DNA of 64,000 nucleotides, from NCBI RefSeq assembly GCF_009729075.1, contig NZ_VTGY01000008.1:1-64000 (forward strand). The letters run 5' to 3'. Below the pieces are notes generated by a model. It searched no databases and had not been told where the DNA came from. It saw nothing but the letters and a program-made list of their open reading frames with translations. This DNA comes from Mycolicibacterium sp. CBMA 226 (GTDB lineage Bacteria > Actinomycetota > Actinomycetes > Mycobacteriales > Mycobacteriaceae). Shown piece after piece: positions 20,370-29,301 of this stretch (positions are counted from its first letter, which is position 1; each line of letters opens with the position of its first letter). Both the position numbers and the translations under genes were made by a program.

Positions 20370-20690
20370 GTGACGTACGTCATTGCCGAACCCTGCGTCG
20401 ACGTCAAAGACAAGGCATGTATCGAAGAGTGCCCGGTCGACTGCATCTACGAGGGTGCACGCATGCTGTACATCCACCCCGATGAGTGCGTGGACTGCGG
20501 CGCTTGCGAGCCGGTCTGCCCCGTCGAGGCCATCTACTACGAGGACGATGTCCCCGATCAGTGGAGTGGATACACCCAGAACAACGCTGACTTCTTCGCC
20601 GAGCTCGGCTCGCCGGGTGGTGCGTCGAAGGTCGGCCAGACCGACAACGACCCGCAGGCGGTCAAGGATCTCGCGCCGCAGGGCGAGTGA
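20370..20690 (+). CDS. fdxC: FdxC seven-iron ferredoxin
   Basis: A 106-residue ferredoxin with cysteines at 9, 17, 21, 25, 40, 43, 46 and 50. This fits a [3Fe-4S]/[4Fe-4S] seven-iron type (CIEECPVDC and [12 protein letters not shown]). An acidic C-terminal extension of about 50 residues follows. It presumably carries low-potential electrons for redox enzymes. AGGAG precedes the GTG at 20370. The end overlaps the start of dapC (GTGA), so the pair is coupled. The 256-bp gap upstream must hold promoters for padR and fdxC. Confidence 0.95.
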   Translation: MTYVIAEPCVDVKDKACIEECPVDCIYEGARMLYIHPDECVDCGACEPVCPVEAIYYEDDVPDQWSGYTQNNADFFAELGSPGGASKVGQTDNDPQAVKDLAPQGE

Positions 20691-21796
20691 CCCTGTCCGG
20701 TCGAAACAAAGTCTCGGCTGCATTGCCGGTGTTCCCCTGGGACACCCTGGCTGATGCAACCGCGACGGCGCGTGCTCATCCGGACGGCATCGTGGATCTA
20801 TCCGTCGGTACGCCGGTTGACGACGTCGCACCGGTGATCCGGGAGGCGCTGGCCGCCGCCAGTGCCTCGCCCGGTTACCCAGCGACGGCCGGTACGCCGG
20901 CCCTGCGCGCGTCCGCGGTGGCTGCACTGCAGCGGCGCTACGGCGTCACCGGCCTGCCGGAGCACGCGGTGCTGCCGGTCATCGGCACCAAAGAGGTGAT
21001 CGCCTGGCTGCCGACCCTGCTCGGGTTGGGGGCCGCCGACACCGTCGTCGTGCCCGAGCTGGCCTACCCGACGTACGACGTCGGGGCGCGGCTGGCCGGT
21101 TCCCAGGTGCTGCGGGCCGATTCGCTGACCCAGATCGGGCCACAGACACCCACACTGGTCTACCTCAACTCGCCCAGTAACCCGACCGGCAAGGTGCTGG
21201 GTGTCGACCACCTGCGCAAGGTCATCGGCTGGGCGCGTGAGCGCGGCGTCGTCATTGCCTCCGACGAGTGCTACCTCGGCCTGTCGTGGGACGCCCAGCC
21301 CCTCTCGGTTCTGCATCCCGACGTCTGCGACGGTGACCACACGGGTCTGCTCGCCGTGCACTCGCTGTCCAAGACATCGTCGCTGGCGGGCTACCGCGCC
21401 GGTTTCGTCGCGGGTGACCCGGCTTTGGTCGCCGAGCTGCTGGCGGTCCGCAAGCACGCCGGGATGATCGTCCCGACGCCGGTGCAGGCCGCCATGGTCG
21501 CCGCCCTCGACGACGACGAACACGAACATATTCAGCGTGACCGCTACGCCAAGCGCCGCGACGCGCTGCTGGCCGCGGTCCGCGGCGCCGGCTTCACCGT
21601 CGAGCACTCCGAGGCCGGCCTGTACCTGTGGGCCACCCGCGGTGAGTCCGGGCGCGCGACGGTCGCGTGGCTGGCCGAGCGCGGCATCCTCGTCGCCCCC
21701 GGCGAGTTCTATGGCCCGGCCGGCGAGGAGTTCGTACGCATCGCGCTGACCGCGACCGACGAACGCATCGCCGCCGCGGTCTCGCGGTTGGCTTAG
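20687..21796 (+). CDS. dapC: DapC-type N-succinyldiaminopimelate aminotransferase
   Basis: A 369-residue class I/II PLP aminotransferase, orthologous by position to Rv1178. It carries [12 protein letters not shown], the substrate-side motif [10 protein letters not shown], and the PLP lysine at about residue 229 in [14 protein letters not shown]. Members of this subgroup transfer an amino group from glutamate to N-succinyl-2-amino-6-oxopimelate in the succinylase lysine pathway, fitting dapD and dapE elsewhere in the window. M. tuberculosis also has Rv0858c in the same family, so substrate is not certain. It is coupled to fdxC by a four-base overlap. Confidence 0.85.
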   Translation: MTLSGRNKVSAALPVFPWDTLADATATARAHPDGIVDLSVGTPVDDVAPVIREALAAASASPGYPATAGTPALRASAVAALQRRYGVTGLPEHAVLPVIGTKEVIAWLPTLLGLGAADTVVVPELAYPTYDVGARLAGSQVLRADSLTQIGPQTPTLVYLNSPSNPTGKVLGVDHLRKVIGWARERGVVIASDECYLGLSWDAQPLSVLHPDVCDGDHTGLLAVHSLSKTSSLAGYRAGFVAGDPALVAELLAVRKHAGMIVPTPVQAAMVAALDDDEHEHIQRDRYAKRRDALLAAVRGAGFTVEHSEAGLYLWATRGESGRATVAWLAERGILVAPGEFYGPAGEEFVRIALTATDERIAAAVSRLA

Positions 21797-21818
21797 GTCT
21801 TTCCGCGAGCAGACGCGG

Positions 21819-21850
21819 AAACCCCCAAAATCTGCTGAGTTTGGGGGTTT
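21819..21850. terminator. Hairpin terminator between dapC and LysR gene
   Basis: Arms AAACCCCCAAA and TTTGGGGGTTT form an 11-bp stem with a ten-base loop. It can extend outward with AGACG/CGTCT (21811-21815 and 21854-21858). It sits between two convergent genes and probably ends transcription from both sides. Confidence 0.75.
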
Positions 21851-21896
21851 TCACGTCTGTTGGCGAGGTGGAGGTACCCCAACTCGCGCGGGGTGT

Positions 21897-22823
21897 TTAG
21901 TCCACGTCGAGGTGCGGGGGCACTGCCGAAGCCAGGGCCGCCCGGCACGCCACGATGGCCGGCGTCTTGCTGATGGCGGTTCGCGTCGCCGTGAACACCA
22001 CACGCCGACGCGGATCGACGTCCACGACGCGTACGTCCGGACGGCGTCGGACCCGCATCAGGTCGGGCAGGATCGCGACGGCGTTGCCGTTCTCGATCAG
22101 CGCGATCTGGGCTTCGAGGTCGTCGGTCTCGAAGCGGACGTCGGGCTCGAAACCTGCTTGGCGGCAAAGCTGTTCGGCCCAGTGCCGGGAAGCGGTGCCT
22201 TCGGGCTCCATCGTCCAGGGCAGGTCGGCGGCATCCTCGACCGAGGAGATGCGGTCCCAGGGGTCTCCGGTCGGTGGTACTGCCAGCCGCAGCAGGTCGG
22301 TGGTCAGCGGTGCCCGGTGTAGATCGGGATATGCGCGCGCGGCATGCCCCGGGTACTCCTCGGCGATCACCAGATCGAACTCGCGCAGCCAGGTCTCGTA
22401 GAGCGCCTGCTCCGGTTCGCGTTGCGACATAGTCACGCGAAGACGCGGATGGCGCGTCGCCAACTCCGTCAGCATCTGTGGCATGAAGGCCGAGGCCGCC
22501 GATTGGAAGACGGCCAGCCGAACGGTGCCGGAAGCCTCGTCGCTCTGAACCGCGACATCGGAGGCGGCTTGCTCGAGCCGCGCCAGGATGACCGCGGTGT
22601 GCTCGACGAGCACCTCGGCCGCAGGGGTCAGCCGCAGCCGCCGGCCGACCTTCTCCAACAGCGGCACGCCGACCTCGCGCTCGAGCTGGCTCAGCGCCTG
22701 CGATATCGACGACGGGCTTTGGTGCAATGCCTCGGCGACCTCGGACAACGTGCCGCGCAGGCTCAGCTCGTGCAGCAGGCGCAGCCTGCGGGTGTCGAGC
22801 AGATCGCCGCGATGATGTTTCAT
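21897..22823 (-). CDS. LysR-family regulator, divergent from putA
   Basis: A 308-residue LysR regulator. The winged HTH is at residues 8-65 (LRLLHELSLRGTLSEVAEAL, SPSSISQALSQLEREVGVPL), and a periplasmic-binding-like effector domain follows (VRLAVFQSAASAFMPQML). Its ATG lies 69 bases from the putA start, in divergent orientation. This is the classic layout for a LysR activator of its neighbour, so it probably responds to proline or P5C. The intergenic region is AT-rich (TTTATTTTAAGTG). Confidence 0.9.
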   Translation of the reverse strand: MKHHRGDLLDTRRLRLLHELSLRGTLSEVAEALHQSPSSISQALSQLEREVGVPLLEKVGRRLRLTPAAEVLVEHTAVILARLEQAASDVAVQSDEASGTVRLAVFQSAASAFMPQMLTELATRHPRLRVTMSQREPEQALYETWLREFDLVIAEEYPGHAARAYPDLHRAPLTTDLLRLAVPPTGDPWDRISSVEDAADLPWTMEPEGTASRHWAEQLCRQAGFEPDVRFETDDLEAQIALIENGNAVAILPDLMRVRRRPDVRVVDVDPRRRVVFTATRTAISKTPAIVACRAALASAVPPHLDVD

Positions 22824-22892
22824 ACTTGCTTAAATGTTTCTAGTGGAAATCATCGCTTTATTTTAAGTGTCTTGCGTGTCCATGATGGGCAC

Positions 22893-25800
22893 ATGACACA
22901 GCTGAGCCGTGAGAAGGACGACCTACTGACCGAGGTCGTGGCCCAGGTCAGATACTGGCTCGACGAAGCCGCCCGCGTGCCCGCCGCCCCGGCCGGCCGG
23001 CGATTGGCTGCCGTCCTTCGCGATCCGCATGGTCTGGACTTCACCGTCGGATTCGTGGACCGCGTGATCCGGCCCGAAGACCATCGGGTCGCGGCTGCCA
23101 ACCTGCGCGCCCTCGCGCGTAACGCCCCGGGCTTCCTGCCGATGCATGAACGGCTGCTGATCAAGCTCGGCGCCCTGGTGTCGGTGATCGCACCCGGCCT
23201 GGTTATCCCGGTCGCCCGGAAAGCGTTGCGCCAGATGGTCGGTCACCTTCTCGTCGACGCGACCGATGCCCGCCTCGGCCGATCCATCGCGCGCATCCGC
23301 GAGCGTGGCGTCAGCCTCAACATCAACCTCCTCGGTGAGGCCGTGCTCGGCCAGGCCGAGGCGGCCCGGCGGCTGAAGGGCACCGAACAGCTGCTCGCCC
23401 GCCTCGACGTCGACTACGTGTCGATCAAGGTTTCGGCCACCGTGCCGCCGCATTCGCCGTGGGCATTCGATGAGGCCGTCGACCACATCGCGGCGAACCT
23501 GCTGCCGTTGTTCACCCAGGCGGCGACCGCGCCGACGAAGAAGTTCATCAACCTCGACATGGAGGAGTACCGCGACCTGGAGCTGACGATCGCGGTGTTC
23601 ACCAAGCTGCTGGACCGGGCCGAACTGCTCGACCTCGAAGCCGGGATCGTGCTGCAGGCCTATCTGCCCGATGCGCTGAGCGCGATGATGCGCCTGCAGG
23701 ACTGGGCTCGTGCGCGCCGCGAGCGCGGTGGCGCGGGCATCAAGGTTCGGCTGGTCAAGGGCGCCAACCTGCCCATGGAACACGTGGAGGCATCGCTGCA
23801 CGGCTGGCCCGTGGCGACCTTCTCGAGCAAGCAGGACACCGACACCAATTACAAGCGGGTGCTGGATTACGCCCTGCGGCCCGACCACACCGCGAATGTG
23901 CGCATCGGTGTCGCCGGGCACAACCTCTTCGACATCGCGTACGCATGGACGCTCGCCGGGCGCCGCGGCGTACGGGACCACGTGGAGTTCGAGATGCTGC
24001 TGGGCATGGCCGAGGCACAGGCCGAAGCCGTCCGGCGCACCGTCGGTGGTCTACTGCTTTACGTACCGGTGGTGCACCCCAAGGACTTTGATGTGGCGAT
24101 CGCCTACCTCGTGCGCCGGTTGGAGGAAGGCGCCAGCCAGGACAACTTCATGTCCGCGGTGTTCGAACTGCACGACGACCAAGTGCTGTTCCAGCGCGAG
24201 AAGGACCGGTTCGTCGCATCGCTCGCCGAACTCGGTGGGGGGGCCGACGACATGGGGGCGAGCGAAGCGACGGGGGAGTCTGTCGTTCCGGTGCCCAACC
24301 GTCGTCAGGATCGCCGAACCGATGATCCTGACGCAGCGATGAGCCCGGCCGGTGGGTTCGCGAATGTCGCCGACACGGATCCGGCACTGCCCGGCAACCG
24401 ACTGTGGGGACGGGCGATCACGGATCGGATCGCCACGTCGTCGGCGGGCATGGAATTGGTTGCCGCGCATACCGTGTCGAGTGCGACTGCGCTCGACGGG
24501 ATGATCGCCGGCGGGGTGACCGCGGGCACGACATGGGCTGCGTTGGCCGGTACCGAGCGAGGCGCAGTCCTTCGGCGTGCGGCGGCAACGCTGCAGGCGG
24601 CGCGGGCGGTACTGCTGGAGGTGATGGCGTCCGAGTGCGGCAAGACGCTCGATCAGGGCGATCCCGAAGTGTCCGAGGCCATCGATTTCGCGAATTACTA
24701 TGCGGCACAGGCAGACTATCTGGACACGGTCGACGGTGCCGTCGCGGTGCCGACCGGATTGACGGTGGTCACGCCGCCCTGGAACTTCCCGGTGGCGATC
24801 CCCGCCGGATCAGTGCTGGCCGCGCTGGCCGCGGGTAGTCCCGTCATCATCAAACCTGCCATCCAGGCCAGGCGCTGTGGATCCGTTATGGTGCAAGCGC
24901 TTTGGGACGCCGGTGTGCCGCGCGACGTGCTGCAGTTGGTGCACGTCGATGAGGGCGAGCTCGGCACGCAATTGGTATCCGACCCGCGGGTGGCCCGGCT
25001 GATCCTCACCGGCGCATTCGAGACCGCGGAACTGTTCCGCAGCTTTCGGCCCGACCTGCCGCTGCTGGCCGAGACCAGCGGCAAGAACTCCATCATCGTC
25101 ACCCCGCATGCTGATCTCGATCTCGCGGTGAAAGACCTGGTGTACTCGGCCTTCGGGCACGCTGGGCAGAAGTGTTCGGCAGCGTCGCTCGGCATTCTGG
25201 TGGGCTCGGTCGCCCGGTCCGCGCGGTTCCGCGACCAGCTGGTGGATGCCGTCACGTCGCTGAAGGTCGGCTACCCGACGGACCCGACCGTGCAGATGGG
25301 ACCCATTATCGAACCCGCGCACGGAAAACTGCTGCGGGCACTCACGCAGCTCTCGCCGGGGGAGCAATGGTTGGTGGCGCCCCGCCAACTCGATGACACC
25401 GGACGGCTCTGGTCACCGGGAGTGAAGACCGGAGTCCGGCGCGGCTCGGAGTTCCACCTCACCGAATACTTCGGTCCGGTTCTGGGCCTCATCGCCGCCG
25501 ATGACCTCGATGAGGCGATCGCCGTTCAGAACCAGGTCGACTACGGGCTGACTGCCGGCCTGCACAGCCTGGACCGCACAGAGATCGAGCGGTGGCTGGA
25601 CCGCGTCGAGGCCGGCAACGTCTACGTGAACCGCTCGACCGTCGGGGCGATCGTGCGACGCCAGCCCTTCGGCGGGTGGAAGAAGTCGGCGGTCGGTGCG
25701 GGCGCGAAGGCCGGTGGCCCGAATTACCTGATCGGGCTGAGTGACTGGCGTTGCGCGCCGGCGACCCAGACGGCTCCGTTATCAGCGTCAGTACGCGCAA

Positions 25801-26366
25801 TCCTCGACGCTGCAAAGACTTTCGGGCTGGATCGCGGAGAACTGGATTTCCTCGAGCGGTCCTTCGGGTCCGACGCACATGCGTGGGCGACGGAGTTAGG
25901 CGTAGCGCGCGACGTGTCGGGCCTGATGGCGGAGAAGAACGTCTTCCGGTACCTGCCGGTGCCGGTGACGGTGCGCGCCGAGAATGCTGATCCGGCAGCT
26001 CTGCTACGGCTGGTCGGGGCGGGAGTCCTGGCCGGCTCCGCGGTGACCGTATCCGCCCCGGTTCCGCTCGACCCGGCGATCGCCGACACGCTGGCAACCG
26101 CCGGCGTCGTCTGCTGGGTCGAAGAATCGGTGGCGTGGCGTAACACCTTGCGCGACAAGACTCCTGGACGGGTTCGCCTGCTCGGTGGCAACCGCGAACA
26201 GTTCGGTCGCGACAGTACCGGTAGCGCAGGCATTGCGCTGTACGCGGGGCCGGTTGTCGAAGCCGGGCGGATCGAGCTACTGACGTTCCTGCACGAACAG
26301 GCGGTCGCGGTGACGGCGCACCGATTCGGCTCCCCGACGCCGTTGTCCGAGAATCTGTTTCGGTGA
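22893..26366 (+). CDS. putA: Bifunctional PutA: proline dehydrogenase / P5C dehydrogenase
   Basis: A 1157-residue fusion that oxidises proline to glutamate. The FAD proline dehydrogenase barrel covers residues 1 to about 450 (YVSIKVSATVPPHSPW, INLDMEEYRDLELT, RLVKGANLPMEH). A low-complexity linker follows at 449-490, coded by a run of seven G at 24237-24243. The NAD aldehyde dehydrogenase domain comes next (TPPWNFPVAIPAGSVLAAL; catalytic Cys761 in AGQKCSA). A C-terminal domain of about 200 residues ends in TAHRFGSPTPLSENLFR. There is no ribbon-helix-helix domain. Length and tail fit a type B PutA. M. tuberculosis instead has separate putB and rocA. The ATG at 22893 gives MTQLSREKDDLL. Confidence 0.93.
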   Translation: MTQLSREKDDLLTEVVAQVRYWLDEAARVPAAPAGRRLAAVLRDPHGLDFTVGFVDRVIRPEDHRVAAANLRALARNAPGFLPMHERLLIKLGALVSVIAPGLVIPVARKALRQMVGHLLVDATDARLGRSIARIRERGVSLNINLLGEAVLGQAEAARRLKGTEQLLARLDVDYVSIKVSATVPPHSPWAFDEAVDHIAANLLPLFTQAATAPTKKFINLDMEEYRDLELTIAVFTKLLDRAELLDLEAGIVLQAYLPDALSAMMRLQDWARARRERGGAGIKVRLVKGANLPMEHVEASLHGWPVATFSSKQDTDTNYKRVLDYALRPDHTANVRIGVAGHNLFDIAYAWTLAGRRGVRDHVEFEMLLGMAEAQAEAVRRTVGGLLLYVPVVHPKDFDVAIAYLVRRLEEGASQDNFMSAVFELHDDQVLFQREKDRFVASLAELGGGADDMGASEATGESVVPVPNRRQDRRTDDPDAAMSPAGGFANVADTDPALPGNRLWGRAITDRIATSSAGMELVAAHTVSSATALDGMIAGGVTAGTTWAALAGTERGAVLRRAAATLQAARAVLLEVMASECGKTLDQGDPEVSEAIDFANYYAAQADYLDTVDGAVAVPTGLTVVTPPWNFPVAIPAGSVLAALAAGSPVIIKPAIQARRCGSVMVQALWDAGVPRDVLQLVHVDEGELGTQLVSDPRVARLILTGAFETAELFRSFRPDLPLLAETSGKNSIIVTPHADLDLAVKDLVYSAFGHAGQKCSAASLGILVGSVARSARFRDQLVDAVTSLKVGYPTDPTVQMGPIIEPAHGKLLRALTQLSPGEQWLVAPRQLDDTGRLWSPGVKTGVRRGSEFHLTEYFGPVLGLIAADDLDEAIAVQNQVDYGLTAGLHSLDRTEIERWLDRVEAGNVYVNRSTVGAIVRRQPFGGWKKSAVGAGAKAGGPNYLIGLSDWRCAPATQTAPLSASVRAILDAAKTFGLDRGELDFLERSFGSDAHAWATELGVARDVSGLMAEKNVFRYLPVPVTVRAENADPAALLRLVGAGVLAGSAVTVSAPVPLDPAIADTLATAGVVCWVEESVAWRNTLRDKTPGRVRLLGGNREQFGRDSTGSAGIALYAGPVVEAGRIELLTFLHEQAVAVTAHRFGSPTPLSENLFR

Positions 26367-26403
26367 ATCCGTCCGGTCAGAGCGCGTAAGCCCCGCCGGT
26401 GAA

Positions 26404-26649
26404 TTACTGGCTCTGGTGAACCGTGGTGTCGACGTGTGGCGCCTGGGCGTGCGGCTGGATTTCCTCGAGCCACTGCAGCTGATCGATGCCGTGGTTGTTG
26501 TGTGATGCCACAACGGTTTCCGGTAGCGCCTTTTGCGCGCCGTCGCTGAACGACCACACGATCGGGGACACCAGAACTCCGACTGCCAGTGCGCCTGCGA
26601 GAACGTAACGACCCACCGTCTGCTGAGCAAAACCGCTGATCGTCTTCAT
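26404..26649 (-). CDS. Small membrane-anchored or exported protein
   Basis: An 81-residue protein. The N-terminus (MKTISGFAQQTVGRYVLAGA) leads into one hydrophobic segment (LAGALAVGVLVSPIVW), so it is a signal anchor or signal peptide. The remaining 45 residues are polar and His-rich (SHNNHGIDQ, HAQAPHVDTTVH), perhaps metal binding. AGGAGG precedes the ATG at 26649 with good spacing. A CTGGGT-GTTGT-ACCCAG dyad at 26664-26680 lies just upstream of the start and may be regulatory. No family is recognised. Confidence 0.65.
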   Translation of the reverse strand: MKTISGFAQQTVGRYVLAGALAVGVLVSPIVWSFSDGAQKALPETVVASHNNHGIDQLQWLEEIQPHAQAPHVDTTVHQSQ

Positions 26650-26746
26650 GTCACTGCCTCCTGCTGGGTGTTGTACCCAGATCAACAGGCGGCCGAAATG
26701 GCATCATCCCAGGTGGCGCGATGTTTACCTGAGTTGGCAGGATTGC

Positions 26747-27295
26747 TTATCGTGCCAGGTGCAATCGCAGTAGGGTCCACGCCGCTAGCGTCTGCGCATC
26801 GGTGATGTCGCCACCGCGGATCATGTCCTCGATCTGCCCGGCGGTGAACCACTCGCTGTGCATGTCCTGTTCCTCATGCTCACGCTCGTGTTCGCCTTCG
26901 GTGATGCCGGTGGCGAGGTAGGCCCAGCCGCGTTGGCTGCACATCCCCGGTGCGACGTCCAGTTGTCCCAACACCTCCCACGTCTCGGCGCGCAGCCCCG
27001 TCTCCTCACGGAGTTCCTGCGCGGCCAGGTCGGCTGGTGCGGGCTCGTCGCCGTGCAATGTGCCCGGTGCGGTGCCCTGCACAAATTCCCAGCGCCGCAA
27101 CCCGATTGGATAACGGAACTGCTCCACCATCCGGTACCGGTCGCCGTCGCAGGCGATCACCAAGGCGTATGTGGGTTTGTCCACCACTCCGTAGATGCCG
27201 GTGGTGCCGTCGGGACGTCGGATGTCGTCTTCGCGCACCGACATCCAGTTGTTGCGGTAGACCTCACGACTGGCCAGTCTCTCGATCGGGTCCAC
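26747..27295 (-). CDS. NUDIX hydrolase, ADP-ribose pyrophosphatase-like
   Basis: A 182-residue NUDIX protein. It has the box GTLHGDEPAPADLAAQEL followed by REETGLR. Upstream strands YALVIACDGDRYRMVEQFRYP and WEFVQGTAPG resemble the ADP-ribose and sugar-nucleotide pyrophosphatase subgroup. Substrate is inferred. The GTG at 27295 is used; it lies 23 bases from the divergent fadD36 start, so promoters overlap. Confidence 0.85.
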   Translation of the reverse strand: MDPIERLASREVYRNNWMSVREDDIRRPDGTTGIYGVVDKPTYALVIACDGDRYRMVEQFRYPIGLRRWEFVQGTAPGTLHGDEPAPADLAAQELREETGLRAETWEVLGQLDVAPGMCSQRGWAYLATGITEGEHEREHEEQDMHSEWFTAGQIEDMIRGGDITDAQTLAAWTLLRLHLAR

Positions 27296-27318
27296 CCGCC
27301 CAGAGTAGCCTCACGCAC

Positions 27319-28725
27319 ATGCTGCTGGCCTCCCTAAACCCTGCCGTTGTCGCTGCCGGGCACGACCTCGAAGACGCGGTACGCATCGACGGCGCAGTCC
27401 TTTCGCGCAGTGACCTGGTTGGTGCGGCGACATCGGTGGCCGAGCGGGTGGCGGGAGCGTCGCGGGTGGCAGTACTGGCCCGGCCGACCGCCAAAACGGT
27501 GCTGGCCATCGCCGGCTGCCTCATCGCGGGGGTGCCGGTGGTTCCGGTGCCGGCCGACGTCGGCGCCGCCGAACGCCGGCACATGATCACCGATTCCGGG
27601 GCGCAGGTGTGGCTGGGGGAGGCGCCTTCAGAACAAGGGGAAACCGAAGGACTACCGGTCGTTCCGGTCCGGCTGCACGCCCGGTCCTGGCACCGCTATG
27701 CCGAGCCCTCCCCGGATTCGACAGCGCTGATCATGTACACCTCGGGCACCACCGGACTGCCCAAAGGCGTGCTGATCAGCCGTCGCGCCATCGCCGCCGA
27801 CATCGACGCACTGGCCAAGGCCTGGGCCTGGACCTCCGCCGACATCCTGGTGCACGGCCTTCCGCTGTTCCATGTGCACGGCCTGATCCTCGGGCTGCTC
27901 GGCTCGCTGCGTATTGGAAATCGCTTCGTGCACACCGGAAAACCCACTCCGGCCGCGTACGCCGAAGCCAGCGGCTCGCTGTACTTCGGGGTGCCGACGG
28001 TCTGGTCCCGGGTGGTGACCGATGCCGCAGCCGCCGAGGCGCTGCGCGGCGCCCGACTGCTGGTATCGGGCAGCGCGGCCCTGCCGGTGCCGGTATTCGA
28101 CGATCTCGTGCGGCTCACCGGGCACGCGCCGGTGGAGCGCTACGGCAGCACCGAATCGCTCATCACCCTCTCCACCCGGGTCGACGGCGAACGCCGGCCC
28201 GGCTGGGTTGGTCTGCCGCTCGACGGGGTGCAGACGCGGCTGGTCGCCGAGGATGGGTCGCCGGTGCCGCACGACGGGGAAACCATTGGCCGCCTGGAGG
28301 TTTCCGCGCCGACGCTGTTCAGCGGGTACCTCAACCGACCCGAGGCGACGGCGGAGGTGCTGGGGGACGACGGTTGGTACCGCACCGGCGATGTCGCGGT
28401 CGTCGACGCCGAGGGCATGCATCGCATCGTCGGCCGCGAGTCGGTGGACCTGATCAAGTCCGGTGGCTTCCGGGTCGGCGCCGGCGAGATCGAGACCGTC
28501 CTGCTGGGCCATCCCGGCGTCGCGGAGGCCGCAGTGGTGGGTGTGCCCGATGATGACCTGGGCCAGCGGATCGTCGCATTCGTGGTCGGGTCGGCTTCGT
28601 CGCAGGAGCTCATTGACTTTGTGGCCCAACAGCTTTCGGTGCACAAGCGACCGCGCGAGGTGCGCCTCGTGGACAGCCTGCCCCGCAACGCCATGGGCAA
28701 GGTGCAGAAGAAGCTCCTCGTCTGA
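27319..28725 (+). CDS. fadD36: FadD36-type acyl-CoA synthetase
   Basis: A 468-residue ANL-superfamily adenylating enzyme that activates a carboxylic acid to its CoA thioester through an acyl-AMP. Motifs are YTSGTTGLPKG (residues 140-150), HGLPLFHVHGL, the YGSTES adenylate motif, YRTGDVAVVD, and the C-terminal catalytic lysine region RNAMGKVQKK. It is short for a long-chain FadD, and this form (Rv1193) is often grouped with malonyl-CoA or short-chain synthetase-like enzymes. The HGLILGL motif recalls malonyl-CoA synthetases. The substrate is open. Confidence 0.88.
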   Translation: MLLASLNPAVVAAGHDLEDAVRIDGAVLSRSDLVGAATSVAERVAGASRVAVLARPTAKTVLAIAGCLIAGVPVVPVPADVGAAERRHMITDSGAQVWLGEAPSEQGETEGLPVVPVRLHARSWHRYAEPSPDSTALIMYTSGTTGLPKGVLISRRAIAADIDALAKAWAWTSADILVHGLPLFHVHGLILGLLGSLRIGNRFVHTGKPTPAAYAEASGSLYFGVPTVWSRVVTDAAAAEALRGARLLVSGSAALPVPVFDDLVRLTGHAPVERYGSTESLITLSTRVDGERRPGWVGLPLDGVQTRLVAEDGSPVPHDGETIGRLEVSAPTLFSGYLNRPEATAEVLGDDGWYRTGDVAVVDAEGMHRIVGRESVDLIKSGGFRVGAGEIETVLLGHPGVAEAAVVGVPDDDLGQRIVAFVVGSASSQELIDFVAQQLSVHKRPREVRLVDSLPRNAMGKVQKKLLV

Positions 28726-28839
28726 CCGCGAGCGGCCGTGTTTGTCCGGCGGCCCGCCGCTGAGCGCGTGCTGTCTGCGCACGGTCGCCGGCCGTCAGCG
28801 TGCGGGAATGCCACACGTCTCCACGGCCTTGTAGATGCC

Positions 28840-29253
28840 ATGCAACTCACAGACGAAGCCCGCGCCCTGATCGGGGACGGGGCCAACGCGACGCTGGTGA
28901 CTTTGAATGCCGATGGCAGCCCGCAGGTTTCTGTGGTGTGGGTGGAGCTGCAAGGTGACGAGCTGGTCAGCGCGCACCTCGCCGACTACAAGAAGCTGCG
29001 CAACATGCGCCGCGACCCCAGGGTGGCGGTCACCATCATCGGTACCGACCGGGGCGCGGCATCGGTGAATCCCTACCTCGCGATCAGCGGTACCGCGCGC
29101 ATCGTCGAGGGCGGGGCTCCCGAGGTACTGACCCGGCTCACCAACGTGATGGCACCGGAGTTCAACGGCAAGTTCCCGCCGGCCGGCGCGCCACCGGGAT
29201 TCCTGACGCGCATCACCATCGAGAAGGTGACGGGCGTCGGCCCCTGGGCATGA
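28840..29253 (+). CDS. PPOX-class F420- or flavin-binding protein
   Basis: A 137-residue split-barrel protein of the pyridoxamine 5'-phosphate oxidase-like superfamily (ATLVTLNADGSPQVSVVWVE, YKKLRNMRRDPRVAVTI, GTARIVEGG). Mycobacterial members such as Rv1155 and Rv2074 bind F420 rather than FMN. The RRDPRV segment and lack of further domains fit that group. F420 use is inferred and agrees with fbiC in the same window. The ATG at 28840 gives MQLTDEARALIGDGANAT. Confidence 0.8.
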   Translation: MQLTDEARALIGDGANATLVTLNADGSPQVSVVWVELQGDELVSAHLADYKKLRNMRRDPRVAVTIIGTDRGAASVNPYLAISGTARIVEGGAPEVLTRLTNVMAPEFNGKFPPAGAPPGFLTRITIEKVTGVGPWA

Positions 29254-29257
29254 AAAA

Positions 29258-29293
29258 GCCGAGCCTGAGCTGGCGCACCAGCTCAGGCTCGGC
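29258..29293. terminator. 16-bp perfect hairpin between PPOX gene and dapD
   Basis: Arms GCCGAGCCTGAGCTGG and CCAGCTCAGGCTCGGC pair perfectly around a CGCA loop, preceded by AAAAA. It starts four bases after the stop of the PPOX gene and ends eight bases before the dapD stop. It should terminate transcription from both convergent genes; the A run becomes a U run for dapD transcripts. Confidence 0.88.
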
Positions 29294-29301
29294 GGGCAGA
29301 A

